This document shows positions 17,926 to 26,457 of a stretch of 46,626 nt of DNA, in pieces. The position numbers were made by a program, and so were the translations under genes. The notes under the pieces were generated by a model, which made no database searches, had not been told where the DNA came from, and was given only the letters and a program-made list of their open reading frames with translations. Source of the stretch: an uncultured Clostridia bacterium (lineage in GTDB: Bacteria > Bacillota > Clostridia > Saccharofermentanales > Saccharofermentanaceae); contig CAMJPC010000018.1 in the NCBI GenBank assembly GCA_946407705.1, positions 1-46,626 of the forward strand, given 5' to 3'. Positions within the stretch are counted from its first letter, which is position 1. Each line of letters starts with the position of its first letter.

Positions 17926-18407
17926 AGCTGTACCGTCATGAATTCAATAGCCTGGGGTTCGAGCGGCTTGTCGTGATAATCGGTCTTTACGGAAGCGATC
18001 TTATCAACCTCTTCGATGCCTTCGATGAGCTTGCCGAAAGCTGCGTACTGACCGTCAAGGCTCGGATATGTCTCATGCATGATGAAGAACTGTGAGCCTG
18101 CCGAGTTGGGATCCATGGCGCGTGCCATAGAGAGAACGCCTCTCGTATGCTTGAGATCGTTCGTAAATCCGTTAGCCGTGAACTCGCCCTTGATCGTGTA
18201 TCCGGGACCGCCCATGCCTGTTCCCGTCGGGTCACCGCCCTGGATCATGAATCCCGGGATGACTCTGTGGAAGATGAGTCCGTTATAGAAACCCTTGGAT
18301 GCGAGATCGACAAAGTTCTTAACCGTCTCAGGCGCAATCTCGGGATAAAGCTCCGCCTTCATTACGCCGCCGTCTTTCATCTGGATTGTTACGATCGGAT
18401 TTGCCAT
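17922..18407 (-). CDS. Peptidyl-prolyl cis-trans isomerase, cyclophilin type
   Basis: 161 residues, a bare cyclophilin domain with no signal peptide, so cytoplasmic. It speeds cis-trans isomerisation of Xaa-Pro bonds during folding. The catalytic motif FHRVIPGFMIQGGDP is intact, with GSQFFI and the substrate-pocket GTGMGGPGYTIKGEF. AAGGAGA precedes ATG 18407. It follows pncB by 11 bases and overlaps the next gene by 4 bases, although it has no evident functional link to either. Confidence 0.96.
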   Translation of the reverse strand: MANPIVTIQMKDGGVMKAELYPEIAPETVKNFVDLASKGFYNGLIFHRVIPGFMIQGGDPTGTGMGGPGYTIKGEFTANGFTNDLKHTRGVLSMARAMDPNSAGSQFFIMHETYPSLDGQYAAFGKLIEGIEEVDKIASVKTDYHDKPLEPQAIEFMTVQL

Positions 18408-18418
18408 TTTGATTCTCC

Positions 18419-19882
18419 TTATCTGTGCTTATATGATCTGAGGATGTCGTCCTTGATCTTCCAAAGCTTGGGTGACAGGTCGACATAATAATCGTGAGGA
18501 TTCTCGAATCTCTTGACGGAATCCCAGAGAGAATCGAGTTCCTTGGTGCAGTAAGCGCGGATCTCGGCAATGGAAGGCTTCTCATAAACAAGCTTTCCGT
18601 GCTCGAAGATCGGTACAAGGAGCTTTCTCGTAGTATAGTTCTCAAGAACCTTGCTCTTCCAGGTTACGTTAGGATCAAAGATCTCGTAAGGCTCGCCTGC
18701 GGGTATCTCTTCGCCTGCGACCATGAGGACGTCAGCCAGAGCCTTGCCGGTAGCCTTGTCATAGAATCTGATGATCTCCTTGTTGCAGGGATTCGTGACC
18801 TTGCCGATGGAGTCGGATATCTTCATCTTCGGGATGATGTTGCCGTCCTTATCCTCGACTGCAGCGATCTTGTAAACGCCGCCGAAAACAGGTTCAGCCT
18901 TGGAGGTGATGAGTCTCTCGCCTACGCCGAACGAATCGATGCATGCGCCCTGGTTGATGAGATCTCTGATGAGATACTCGTCGAGAGCGTTGGATACCGT
19001 GATCTTGCAGTCCGTAAGTCCTGCCTCGTCAAGCATCTTTCTTGCCTGCTGAGTCATGTAAGTAAGGTCGCCGGAATCGATCCTGATACCCTTGAGGCGC
19101 TTGCCCATGGGTTCAAGGACTTCCTTAGCGCATCTGATCGCATTCGGGATGCCCGAACGGAGAACGTCGTAAGTATCCACGAGAAGGAGCGCGCCGTCCG
19201 GATATGTGAGCGAATATGCCTTGAATGCATCGAACTCGGTATCGAAAAGCATGACCCATGAGTGAGCCATCGTTCCGGAAAGCGGAATGTTGAACTGCTG
19301 TCCGCAGATCGTGCAGGAAGTTCCTGCAGCGCCTGCAATGTAAGCAGCTCTAGCGCCGAGAACTGATGCGTCGAAGCCCTGTGCGCGGCGTGCGCCGAAT
19401 TCCATGACGGGTCTTCCTTCAGCGGCTCTTACGATCCTCGCGGTCTTTGTTGCGATCAGCGTCTGGTGGTTGATCGTGCAGAGGAGTGCCGTCTCAAGGA
19501 GCTGTGCCTGGATGATGGGGCCTCTTACCTTGACGAGGGGTTCCCTCGGGAATACAACGGTTCCTTCGGGGATTGCCCAAACGTCACATGTAAATTCAAA
19601 GTTCCTGAGGTACTCAATGAACTTGTCACCGAAGTGGTAATTAGTCTTGAGGAACTCGAGGTCCATCTCGGAGAAATGCAGGTTGGACAGATAATCGATA
19701 ACCTGTTCGACGCCTGCCATAACGGCATATCCACCGCCCTCGGGTACATTTCTGAAGAACGCGTCAAAATATACGATGGTATCTCCGCAGCCGTTGTCCA
19801 GATAACCGTTAGCCATGGTCAGCTCATAGAAATCCGTGAGCATGCTCATGTTGGTTCTATCGTTCCACATACCGTAGTCCAT
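18419..19882 (-). CDS. pncB: Nicotinate phosphoribosyltransferase
   Basis: 487 residues. Makes nicotinate mononucleotide from nicotinate and PRPP, using ATP, in the NAD salvage (Preiss-Handler) pathway. The family N-terminus LTDFYELTMANGYL, the FGARRAQG loop, the GTMAHSWVM motif with the autophosphorylated His at 207, and the phosphate-binding IRIDSGDL are all present. The length matches the long Gram-positive form. GGAGG lies 7 bases before ATG 19882. It is transcribed with the cyclophilin gene downstream. Confidence 0.96.
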   Translation of the reverse strand: MDYGMWNDRTNMSMLTDFYELTMANGYLDNGCGDTIVYFDAFFRNVPEGGGYAVMAGVEQVIDYLSNLHFSEMDLEFLKTNYHFGDKFIEYLRNFEFTCDVWAIPEGTVVFPREPLVKVRGPIIQAQLLETALLCTINHQTLIATKTARIVRAAEGRPVMEFGARRAQGFDASVLGARAAYIAGAAGTSCTICGQQFNIPLSGTMAHSWVMLFDTEFDAFKAYSLTYPDGALLLVDTYDVLRSGIPNAIRCAKEVLEPMGKRLKGIRIDSGDLTYMTQQARKMLDEAGLTDCKITVSNALDEYLIRDLINQGACIDSFGVGERLITSKAEPVFGGVYKIAAVEDKDGNIIPKMKISDSIGKVTNPCNKEIIRFYDKATGKALADVLMVAGEEIPAGEPYEIFDPNVTWKSKVLENYTTRKLLVPIFEHGKLVYEKPSIAEIRAYCTKELDSLWDSVKRFENPHDYYVDLSPKLWKIKDDILRSYKHR

Positions 19883-19904
19883 AAAAACACCTCCGCTTCC
19901 TTTA

Positions 19905-20819
19905 TCAGGATTTAGCTATTTCCTTGATGGTCGTAGTGAGACCTGCAATACCCTGAAGATCTGAAGGAATGATGATCTTTGTGGATGCACCCTGTCCGAC
20001 CTTTTCGAGAGCCTCAAGTCCCTTGATGGCGATGAGTCCGTCGTCAGCTCCAACATCCTTGACCATCTGAAGACCCTTAGCGGTTGCTTCCTGGACTGCA
20101 AGGATGGCCTGAGCCTGACCTTCAGCCTCTCTGATGGCAGCCTGCTTCTTAGCTTCAGCTCTGAGGATGGCAGCTTCCTTCTCACCTTCTGCGACTCTGA
20201 TAGCGGATTCCTTTTCACCTTCTGCGATGAGGATCTTTTCTCTCTTCTCACGCTCAGCCTTCATCTGCTTCTCCATCGCAGCCTGGATCTCCTTAGGCGG
20301 GATGATGTTCTTGAGCTCAACACGGTTTACCTTGATTCCCCAAGGGTCAGTTGCTTCGTCCAGGATCTCTCTCATCCTTGTGTTGATGATGTCACGGGAT
20401 GTGAGTGTCTGGTCGAGCTCGAGGTCACCGATGATGTTACGGAGCGTTGTAGCAGAGAGATTCTCGATAGCAACGATAGGACGCTCGATTCCGTATGTGT
20501 AGAGCTTAGGATCGACGATCTGATAGAAGAGGACCGTATCGATCTGCATCGTAACGTTATCCTTTGTGATAACGGCCTGCGGGGCGAAGTCCGCAACCTT
20601 CTCCTTGAGGGAGATCTTCTTTGCAACACGGTCAATGAAAGGTACCTTCAGGTGAAGACCGGTATCCCATGTTGTCCTGTAAGTTCCGAGACGCTCGATG
20701 ATGAATGTCGTTGCCTGCGGAACGATCTTGATGTTGGCGAGAATGAGAACGATAAACAGAATAGCGACTATGCCTCCGATTACCACTCCGCCTGATGATG
20801 CCAATACTACGTTAACCAT
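19905..20819 (-). CDS. SPFH/band-7 (stomatin-like) membrane protein
   Basis: 304 residues. One N-terminal membrane segment (~10-30) is followed by the SPFH domain (VPQATTFIIERLGTYRTTWDTGLHLKVPFIDRV to IIPPKEIQAAMEKQMKAERE). After it comes an Ala/Glu/Lys-rich coiled coil (~175-250) with near-repeats of AEGEKE(S/A)AI. Such proteins form membrane-associated oligomeric scaffolds with a role in membrane organisation or protease control. A TTG at 20831 is open in frame, but it overlaps the GGAGG (20829-20825), so ATG 20819 with 5-base spacing is chosen. It forms the classic pair with the upstream NfeD gene. Confidence 0.93.
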   Translation of the reverse strand: MVNVVLASSGGVVIGGIVAILFIVLILANIKIVPQATTFIIERLGTYRTTWDTGLHLKVPFIDRVAKKISLKEKVADFAPQAVITKDNVTMQIDTVLFYQIVDPKLYTYGIERPIVAIENLSATTLRNIIGDLELDQTLTSRDIINTRMREILDEATDPWGIKVNRVELKNIIPPKEIQAAMEKQMKAEREKREKILIAEGEKESAIRVAEGEKEAAILRAEAKKQAAIREAEGQAQAILAVQEATAKGLQMVKDVGADDGLIAIKGLEALEKVGQGASTKIIIPSDLQGIAGLTTTIKEIAKS

Positions 20820-20836
20820 AAAAACCTCCAAATGAG

Positions 20837-21271
20837 TTATTCGGGATCGACGACGAGTTTAACGCCTTCGATCGCCCTGACTGTTACTTTTTTACCTTCG
20901 GCTATCGCGCTTTCTGATTTGGCGCTCCAGACCTGACCATCGACTTTGACCTGGCCTTTTCCTTCCATGGGATCTATGGGCACTATAACGACGCCCTCCT
21001 TCCCGATGAGTCTGTCGGCATTGGTCCTCTGGATGTTTGCTCTGCGGAGCGATTCAAGCTTGGGCCTGATCCAGATCATGCAGATTACGAAGGTAACGAC
21101 AGACACTGCTGCCATTACTATGATCTGCAGATTATGGGGTGCACCGCACAGGTCCATGATCATGGCCACGAGAGCTCCTGCCGCAAACCAGACGGTCGCG
21201 AGAGCAGTTGTGGCGGCTTCAATGATGAGCATTACGACCATTATTATCAGCCAAATGATCCACCATGACAT
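20837..21271 (-). CDS. NfeD-family membrane protein with C-terminal OB-fold
   Basis: 144 residues. Three membrane helices lie within the first ~70 residues and are followed by a soluble OB-fold (about 85-144; LIGKEGVVIVPIDPMEGKGQVKVDG ... VTVRAIEG). NfeD proteins are partners of SPFH/stomatin proteins; this short form lacks the ClpP-like protease domain. GGGAGGA precedes ATG 21271, and the stop is 17 bases from the SPFH start, so the two form an operon. Confidence 0.92.
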   Translation of the reverse strand: MSWWIIWLIIMVVMLIIEAATTALATVWFAAGALVAMIMDLCGAPHNLQIIVMAAVSVVTFVICMIWIRPKLESLRRANIQRTNADRLIGKEGVVIVPIDPMEGKGQVKVDGQVWSAKSESAIAEGKKVTVRAIEGVKLVVDPE

Positions 21272-21328
21272 AAATCTAATCCTCCCTTCAAAAATTTGCG
21301 CAGGTATTCCACGCCCACGCTAAAGATA

Positions 21329-21337
21329 ATTATATCA
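21329..21337 (-). promoter_or_regulatory. Extended -10 promoter for the NfeD-SPFH operon
   Basis: Minus-strand TGATATAAT, an extended -10 element (TGnTATAAT), lies 58 bases before the NfeD start. The -35 region is weak, as is usual for extended -10 promoters. It sits between truA and the NfeD gene, so the pair is likely transcribed independently of truA. Confidence 0.5.
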
Positions 21338-21366
21338 CCTTAAAAATCTTTTTAGGGAAAAATCGG

Positions 21367-22131
21367 TTACGCTCTGGCAGCCTTCTCATCGAAAAAGACT
21401 TCCTCGAGAGTAAGGCCTTTTGCAGGAAGCGTCTTGCCCGCAAGACTCCTGTCGCCCTTTTCTATCACTTCGCCTATTCCGTCTGCCGGTATCTTTCCCT
21501 GTCCGACGTAAAGAAGCGTTCCTGCGATTATGCGGACCATGTTGTAGAGGAATGCTTCTCCGGACACTTCGACCTCGATAAGAAGAGGGTCTCCTCCCGA
21601 AGTCCTCACGGAAACGCCGTGAAGTCTTCTTACGTATGTCTTCTGGCTTCCGCCCGCCGCGCAGAATGCACGGAAATCATGTTCTCCTGCAAATGCCTCA
21701 GAAGCCTTTTTCATGGCTTCGATATCAGGCATAACGGGACAGTAATAAGCGTATCTGTCCAGCATCGGGCTCCTGGTATTGGAGACATAGATGCGATAGA
21801 TGTATCTCTTTCCGTTTATCGAGAACCTGGCCGAGAAATCGTCCCTGGCATAGAAGGCCCTCTTTACCGCTACGTCGTCAGGAAGAAGCGCGTTCATTGC
21901 CAAAGGGAACTTTTCTTCAGGAATGACAAACGGGACGTCTGCATGACTTAAGTGGCACTTTGCGTGCACACCCGCGTCAGTCCTCGAACATCCCGTAAGT
22001 CTGATCTTCTGTTTGAATAATTCTGCAAGAGCGCTCTCAAGCACATCCTGCACGGCCCTGCCGTTCTCCTGTGACTGGAATCCCGAGAATCCGGTCCCGT
22101 CAAACTCGGTTATGAAGCAGAGCCTCGGCAT
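21367..22131 (-). CDS. truA: tRNA pseudouridine(38-40) synthase
   Basis: 254 residues from ATG 22131. Isomerises uridines 38-40 in the tRNA anticodon stem. The catalytic Asp is at 52 in GCSRTDAGVHA, and the N-terminus (FITEFDGTGFSGFQSQ) and RIIAGTLLYVGQGK are typical. An in-frame ATG at 22161 would overlap the glucokinase gene by 23 bases. ATG 22131, 7 bases after that stop, is preferred because family members begin there, although no strong ribosome-binding site is seen for either. In Firmicutes truA often follows ecfT directly; here a glucokinase gene lies between. Confidence 0.93.
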   Translation of the reverse strand: MPRLCFITEFDGTGFSGFQSQENGRAVQDVLESALAELFKQKIRLTGCSRTDAGVHAKCHLSHADVPFVIPEEKFPLAMNALLPDDVAVKRAFYARDDFSARFSINGKRYIYRIYVSNTRSPMLDRYAYYCPVMPDIEAMKKASEAFAGEHDFRAFCAAGGSQKTYVRRLHGVSVRTSGGDPLLIEVEVSGEAFLYNMVRIIAGTLLYVGQGKIPADGIGEVIEKGDRSLAGKTLPAKGLTLEEVFFDEKAARA

Positions 22132-22138
22132 TGCTTTA

Positions 22139-23116
22139 TCAGATGCCGTTCTTGCCGTCATCCACGCAGGACTTACCCATCATGGCAGCACCGACGATGC
22201 CTGCGTCGTTGCCCATCTGGGCGAGCTCGACCCTGGTCTTCGGAACTCCGGGTCCGAAATAAGGCCTGCTCATTGTCTTTTCGCGCATGGGGATGAGGAG
22301 CGGATCGCCTTCGTTGCATACACCGCCGCCTACTACAAGGATCTCAGGCATGAATGCATTGATGGCATTTGCAAGACCGTCAGCGAGATAAGAAGTGTAC
22401 ATGTCGACAACGTCAGCAGCGACCTTGTCACCCTTCTTGAGTGCCACGAATGCGATCTGGGCATTCCACTCGCCAAACTCTTTATATACTTCGTTGAGGA
22501 GGGAATCAGGATTTGCCTCTGCAGCTTCTCTTGTCATTCTTGCGAGAGCGGTAGCTGAAGCATACTGCTCGAAGCAGCCCTTACGGCCGCATCCGCACTG
22601 AACGCCGCCTGAAACGAGAACGGTATGTCCGAACTCGGAACCTGCCTGGTTGAATCCGGAATAGATCCTTCCTCTGACGATGACGCCTGCGCCAACGCCC
22701 GTGCCGAGCGTGATGGTTACGGAATCCTTGGTGCCCTTGGCAGCACCTGCAACAGCCTCTGCCATTGCAGCGCAGTTTGCATCGTTATCGATATAGACCG
22801 GAAGGTCGATGACCTCCCTGATGAGCTTTCTCATGGGAGCTTTGTTGAACGGAAGATTGCTTGAATAAACGAGCAGTCCGTCATCGTTGTCGGGAGTTCC
22901 CGGTGAGCCGATACCGATAGCTTCGATATCCTTGACTTCGAGTCCCGCATCCTTGATCGCATCTGCAGCGAGAGTACCCATATCGTGGATGATATCCTCC
23001 ATCGCACGATCAGCGTTTGTCTTAATGGAAAGCTTATTGAGGAGCTTGCCCTCACCATCGACTACGCCGGCCTTGATATTGGTGCCGCCGAGGTCGATTC
23101 CGACATAGTATGACAT
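22139..23116 (-). CDS. glcK: ROK-family glucokinase
   Basis: 325 residues. Phosphorylates glucose to glucose 6-phosphate with ATP in the cytoplasm. Phosphate-1 loop GIDLGGTNIKAGVVD, catalytic YIDNDANCAA, GTGVGAGVI, the ROK signature GSEFGHTVLVSGG and the zinc site CGCGRKGCFE are all present. The length fits Gram-positive GlcK. It is between ecfT and truA on the same strand; the 58-base gap to ecfT leaves room for its own promoter, but none is clear. The product feeds the phosphohexomutase elsewhere in the window. Confidence 0.93.
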   Translation of the reverse strand: MSYYVGIDLGGTNIKAGVVDGEGKLLNKLSIKTNADRAMEDIIHDMGTLAADAIKDAGLEVKDIEAIGIGSPGTPDNDDGLLVYSSNLPFNKAPMRKLIREVIDLPVYIDNDANCAAMAEAVAGAAKGTKDSVTITLGTGVGAGVIVRGRIYSGFNQAGSEFGHTVLVSGGVQCGCGRKGCFEQYASATALARMTREAAEANPDSLLNEVYKEFGEWNAQIAFVALKKGDKVAADVVDMYTSYLADGLANAINAFMPEILVVGGGVCNEGDPLLIPMREKTMSRPYFGPGVPKTRVELAQMGNDAGIVGAAMMGKSCVDDGKNGI

Positions 23117-23174
23117 GGCTTAGAATCCGCCCTTCCTTTGTATTCAACTATAAAATTCTATCACAGGGGCTTAT

Positions 23175-23984
23175 TTATCTCAAAGTCAAATCCATGACAA
23201 CAAGGCCCGCTGCGCACACTGCCAGGAACAATCCGACAAGTATGTCCGTGCTCTTGATCTTCAGAGGATTAAGCTTCGTTCTTCCGACGCCTCCCCTGTA
23301 GCATCTGGCATCCATTGCGACAGCCAGTTCCTCGGCTCTTCTGAAGCTCGATACGAACAGCGGGATGAGGACGGTTATGTAACCCTTGATCCTGTTCAGG
23401 AAAGATCCCGTATCGTAATCCGCGCCTCTGGAGACCTGTGCCTTCATTATCTTGTCAGTCTCCTCGATGAGCGTCGGGATGAACCTGAGCGCAATGGACA
23501 TCATCATGGCCATCTCGTGTACCGGTACCTTGATGATCTTCAATGGAGAGAAAAGACTCTCCAGAGCGTCCGCGATCTTAAGCGGAGTGGTGGTAAGTGT
23601 CAACATCAGGCTGGTCGAAAGGATGAGGAATATAAGCCTTATTCCCATCAGCGATGCTCTCGTGAAACCGTAATCGGTGACCGTGATCATCTTCCAGTTG
23701 AAAACGACATTGCCCTGCTTTATCGTCAAAAGATTTAAGATCATTATGAACACCGACAGCGGCAGCACCGGGCTGATCGTCTTCCATACGACCGGAGCGC
23801 TTACCTTTGCCATGAAAAGCTGGACGACTATCACCAGTCCCAAAGCGAATAACGCAAATGGTGACTTGATCAGGAAGATGACCACGAGATATACGAGATA
23901 AAGAAGAGTCTTTACTCTCGGGTCAGTCCTGTGGAGCAGCGAATCAGCTTTGTAATATCTTCCGAGGCTAATGTTGTTTAACAT
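23175..23984 (-). CDS. ecfT: ECF transporter transmembrane (T) component
   Basis: 269 residues with five to six membrane segments. It couples the ATPase subunits to exchangeable vitamin- or metal-binding S components for uptake. The two short ATPase-coupling motifs are visible: QVSRGADYDTG and VAMDARCYRGG, each with the Ala-Arg/Arg-Gly signature. The N-terminus (LGRYYKADSLLHRTDPRVK) is typical. It overlaps the end of the fused ATPase gene by 7 bases, so translation is coupled. No S component is encoded in this window. Confidence 0.95.
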   Translation of the reverse strand: MLNNISLGRYYKADSLLHRTDPRVKTLLYLVYLVVIFLIKSPFALFALGLVIVVQLFMAKVSAPVVWKTISPVLPLSVFIMILNLLTIKQGNVVFNWKMITVTDYGFTRASLMGIRLIFLILSTSLMLTLTTTPLKIADALESLFSPLKIIKVPVHEMAMMMSIALRFIPTLIEETDKIMKAQVSRGADYDTGSFLNRIKGYITVLIPLFVSSFRRAEELAVAMDARCYRGGVGRTKLNPLKIKSTDILVGLFLAVCAAGLVVMDLTLR

Positions 23985-25780
23985 TTCTGCCTCGCTTTCA
24001 GCACTGCGCGGTAAACTGCGCGTGCTTCCTCTTCGGGTTCGAAAAGCGCCTTTTCAAATACAATTTCGGGCATGCTCTTCTTTAATTCATCCTTAAGGCT
24101 TGAAGAGAACTTCGTTATCTTGGGCTGGTCGATACCTATCATATGAAGCTTTGCCTTGTCAGCGAAAAGCTCATCAGGAGTCTCACATATGACCGCTTCG
24201 CCATCCTTGATGCAGCAGATCCTGTCGCAGTATGCGGCCGCCTCGTCCATGTTGTGTGAAACGATCACGATGGTAGTTCCCTTGTCCCTGAGCGTCTTTA
24301 TCAGCGCGAACATCTCTTCCCTGCCCTCGGGATCAAGTCCGCTCGCAGGTTCATCAAGGACCAACACCCTCGGTCTCATTGCAAGGACGCCCGCCATTGC
24401 GGCACGCCTCTTCTGGCCTCCTGAAAGATCAAAAGGATTTTTTCTCAACACTTCCTTTTCGAGACCTACGGACTTCGCTGCCATGACAGCGCGGTCCTTC
24501 TGCTCCTCCGCCGAAAGCTTCATCTTGCGCAGACCGTAGCAGATGTCCTTAAATACCGATTCCTCGAAAAGCTGGTATTCAGGATACTGGAACACCAGTC
24601 CGACCGTCTGCCTTATCTGCTGAACGTCGCCCTTCTTAGAACAGAGAAGTGTCTTGCCTTCTTCGGGATATATCTCAATCTCGCCAGAGGACGGCTTCAT
24701 TATCGAATTCATGTGCGATATCAGCGTGGTCTTTCCACAGCCCGATTCGCCAACTATACCGAGTATCTCTCCCTCGAAAACGTCGAGGTTAATGTTTTTC
24801 AGGGCAAAGGTCTTACCGCCGTCATAAGAACTGAAGAGGTCTTTTACGGACATGATCTTGCGCCTTACTCTGTAGTCGGGATCTACGGGCTTAAGTTCGG
24901 GAACATTACCTGCGGAAAGATCAGAAGCCGTAAATATCTTTATCAGCTTTTCCCTAAGCTCTGCTTCGCCAGTCAGGTCTTCTTCAGTCAGGTGCTTTCC
25001 TGCGAGCTTTGCGATCTCGTAAGCAAACCTGACGGCCACAGGTCTTCTGAGTCCGTATTGTTCAACGTTGATGTCAGCGAAAATGTGGGCAGGAGTTCCT
25101 TCAGCGGCGGCATGGCCTTCCGAGATTATGATTATCCTTCCGCTACGCATCGCTTCTGACATGTCGTGGGTGATGGTTATGAGGGTAAGGCCCTTTTTGA
25201 GTCGCATGTCCTCACATACTGCAAGGAATTCGTCTCTGCTCTTGGGATCGAGCATTGCCGTAGCTTCATCAAGAATGAGCACGTCAGGCTTCATAGCAAG
25301 TGCGCCCGCGATTGCGAGTTTCTGCTTCTGTCCGCCTGAAAGGCTTGATGCTTCTCTAAGCCTCAGGTCGTAGATGCCGACATCCTTCAATGCCTGGTCT
25401 ACTCTTTCGCGCAGTTCGGGAAGACGTACACCCAGGTTCTCAGGGCCAAATGCAACGTCTTCTTCAACTATGGTTCCGACGATCTGGTTGTCCGGGTTTT
25501 GGAAAACACAAGTGCTCTTTTCCCTTATCTGCCAGAATACGGAATCATCGGAAGTGTCTTTGCCGAAAACGATTATCTTGCCTGAATCAGGGACTTCGAT
25601 AACATCGATCAGTTTTGCAAGCGTTGACTTGCCTGATCCGTTGGCACCTAGGATCGCGGTATATGAGCCTTTCTCTATCTCAAGGCTCAGGTTCTCAACG
25701 GCGGGTTCTTCGGGCGCGGAACCGTCGACTCCTTCAGAGCCGTATGTGAAAGTCACGTTTTGTACGGATATCTTCTCCAC
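23978..25780 (-). CDS. ECF transporter ATPase, EcfA1-EcfA2 fused in one polypeptide
   Basis: 600 residues with two complete ABC ATPase domains. Domain 1: Walker A GANGSGKST (45-53), signature LSGGQKQK, Walker B VLILDEATAMLD, switch His in ITHDMSEA. After a linker (about 280-312), domain 2 has Walker A GESGCGKTT (344-352), signature LSGGQKRRAAMAG, Walker B VLVLDEPASGLD and switch His in VSHNMDEA. Firmicutes normally encode these as two genes; the order rplQ-ATPases-ecfT is conserved here. The longest frame begins at a TTG (25801) that overlaps the ribosome-binding sequence. GTG 25780, 9 bases after AAAGGAAAG, is the better start. Confidence 0.93.
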   Translation of the reverse strand: MEKISVQNVTFTYGSEGVDGSAPEEPAVENLSLEIEKGSYTAILGANGSGKSTLAKLIDVIEVPDSGKIIVFGKDTSDDSVFWQIREKSTCVFQNPDNQIVGTIVEEDVAFGPENLGVRLPELRERVDQALKDVGIYDLRLREASSLSGGQKQKLAIAGALAMKPDVLILDEATAMLDPKSRDEFLAVCEDMRLKKGLTLITITHDMSEAMRSGRIIIISEGHAAAEGTPAHIFADINVEQYGLRRPVAVRFAYEIAKLAGKHLTEEDLTGEAELREKLIKIFTASDLSAGNVPELKPVDPDYRVRRKIMSVKDLFSSYDGGKTFALKNINLDVFEGEILGIVGESGCGKTTLISHMNSIMKPSSGEIEIYPEEGKTLLCSKKGDVQQIRQTVGLVFQYPEYQLFEESVFKDICYGLRKMKLSAEEQKDRAVMAAKSVGLEKEVLRKNPFDLSGGQKRRAAMAGVLAMRPRVLVLDEPASGLDPEGREEMFALIKTLRDKGTTIVIVSHNMDEAAAYCDRICCIKDGEAVICETPDELFADKAKLHMIGIDQPKITKFSSSLKDELKKSMPEIVFEKALFEPEEEARAVYRAVLKARQKC

Positions 25781-25836
25781 CCTTGAGATCTTTCCTTTCA
25801 AAGAACCCTGTAAACCGCTTTAACAAGCAACATTAT

Positions 25837-25870
25837 AAAAAAATCGGGAGAGGTTAACGAGCCTCTCCCG
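25837..25870 (-). terminator. Rho-independent terminator after rplQ
   Basis: CGGGAGAGG (25845-25853) pairs with CCTCTCCCG (25862-25870) around an 8-base loop. On the minus strand it is followed by a run of seven T (25843-25837). It ends the rpmJ-rplQ transcript 42 bases after rplQ. A TATAAT on the same strand (25837-25832) overlaps the T run and could start the ecfA transcript, but no matching -35 is seen. Confidence 0.85.
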
Positions 25871-25911
25871 GTTTAATTTTTCATTTAGCGGTATCCCGTC
25901 GTTTGTGTAAA

Positions 25912-26433
25912 TTATACGAACTCAAGGATAGCCATCTCAGAGCCGTCGCCGCGTCTAGCGCCGATGCGGATGATTCTTGTGTAACCGCCTGTTCTGCCGA
26001 CATACTTGGGAGCGATGTCATCGAAGAGCTTGTTAACGGGGTTAATGATGTTGCCCTCGCTGTCATGGCTCTTGTAGCACCACTTGATCATCTGTCTGCG
26101 TGCTGCGAGACGGGATGCATTGTCGATCTGAACTGTCTTTGTCTTAACTTCACGGTCAACAACTTCATACTTCTTGCCGGCCTTGGATGTCTTGGTCTTG
26201 AGAACCTTCTTGCCCTTACCGTCGAGCTTTGCAGCGGAGACTGTGATCTCCTTTGTTGTGAAGTTGTCCTTCTCCTTTACAGCAGAAGCGATGAGCTTTT
26301 CAACGATAGCGCTTACTTCCTTAGCACGGGCAACTGTCGTCTCAAGCTTGCCGTTTATTATCAAATTTGTAACCTGATTCTTCAGCATAGCAGCACGCTG
26401 ATCTGAAGGACGGCTGATTTTCCTGTTAGGCAT
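25912..26433 (-). CDS. rplQ: 50S ribosomal protein L17, with internal extension
   Basis: 173 residues; the core L17 is usually 110-130. The N-terminus ([21 protein letters not shown]) and C-terminus ([38 protein letters not shown]) are canonical. A Lys-rich segment at about 57-105 is inserted between the conserved helix and the ARRQ motif. Extended L17 forms are known in Clostridia, so this is lineage variation rather than a fusion. Strong TAGGAGGA site. Last gene of the operon. Confidence 0.96.
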   Translation of the reverse strand: MPNRKISRPSDQRAAMLKNQVTNLIINGKLETTVARAKEVSAIVEKLIASAVKEKDNFTTKEITVSAAKLDGKGKKVLKTKTSKAGKKYEVVDREVKTKTVQIDNASRLAARRQMIKWCYKSHDSEGNIINPVNKLFDDIAPKYVGRTGGYTRIIRIGARRGDGSEMAILEFV

Positions 26434-26457
26434 CTTATTTTCCTCCTAAGATGTAAG

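Noticed and set aside
18494..19261. Plus-strand 255-codon open frame opposite pncB
   Set aside because: Antisense to nicotinate phosphoribosyltransferase with all catalytic motifs; antisense product looks like no family.
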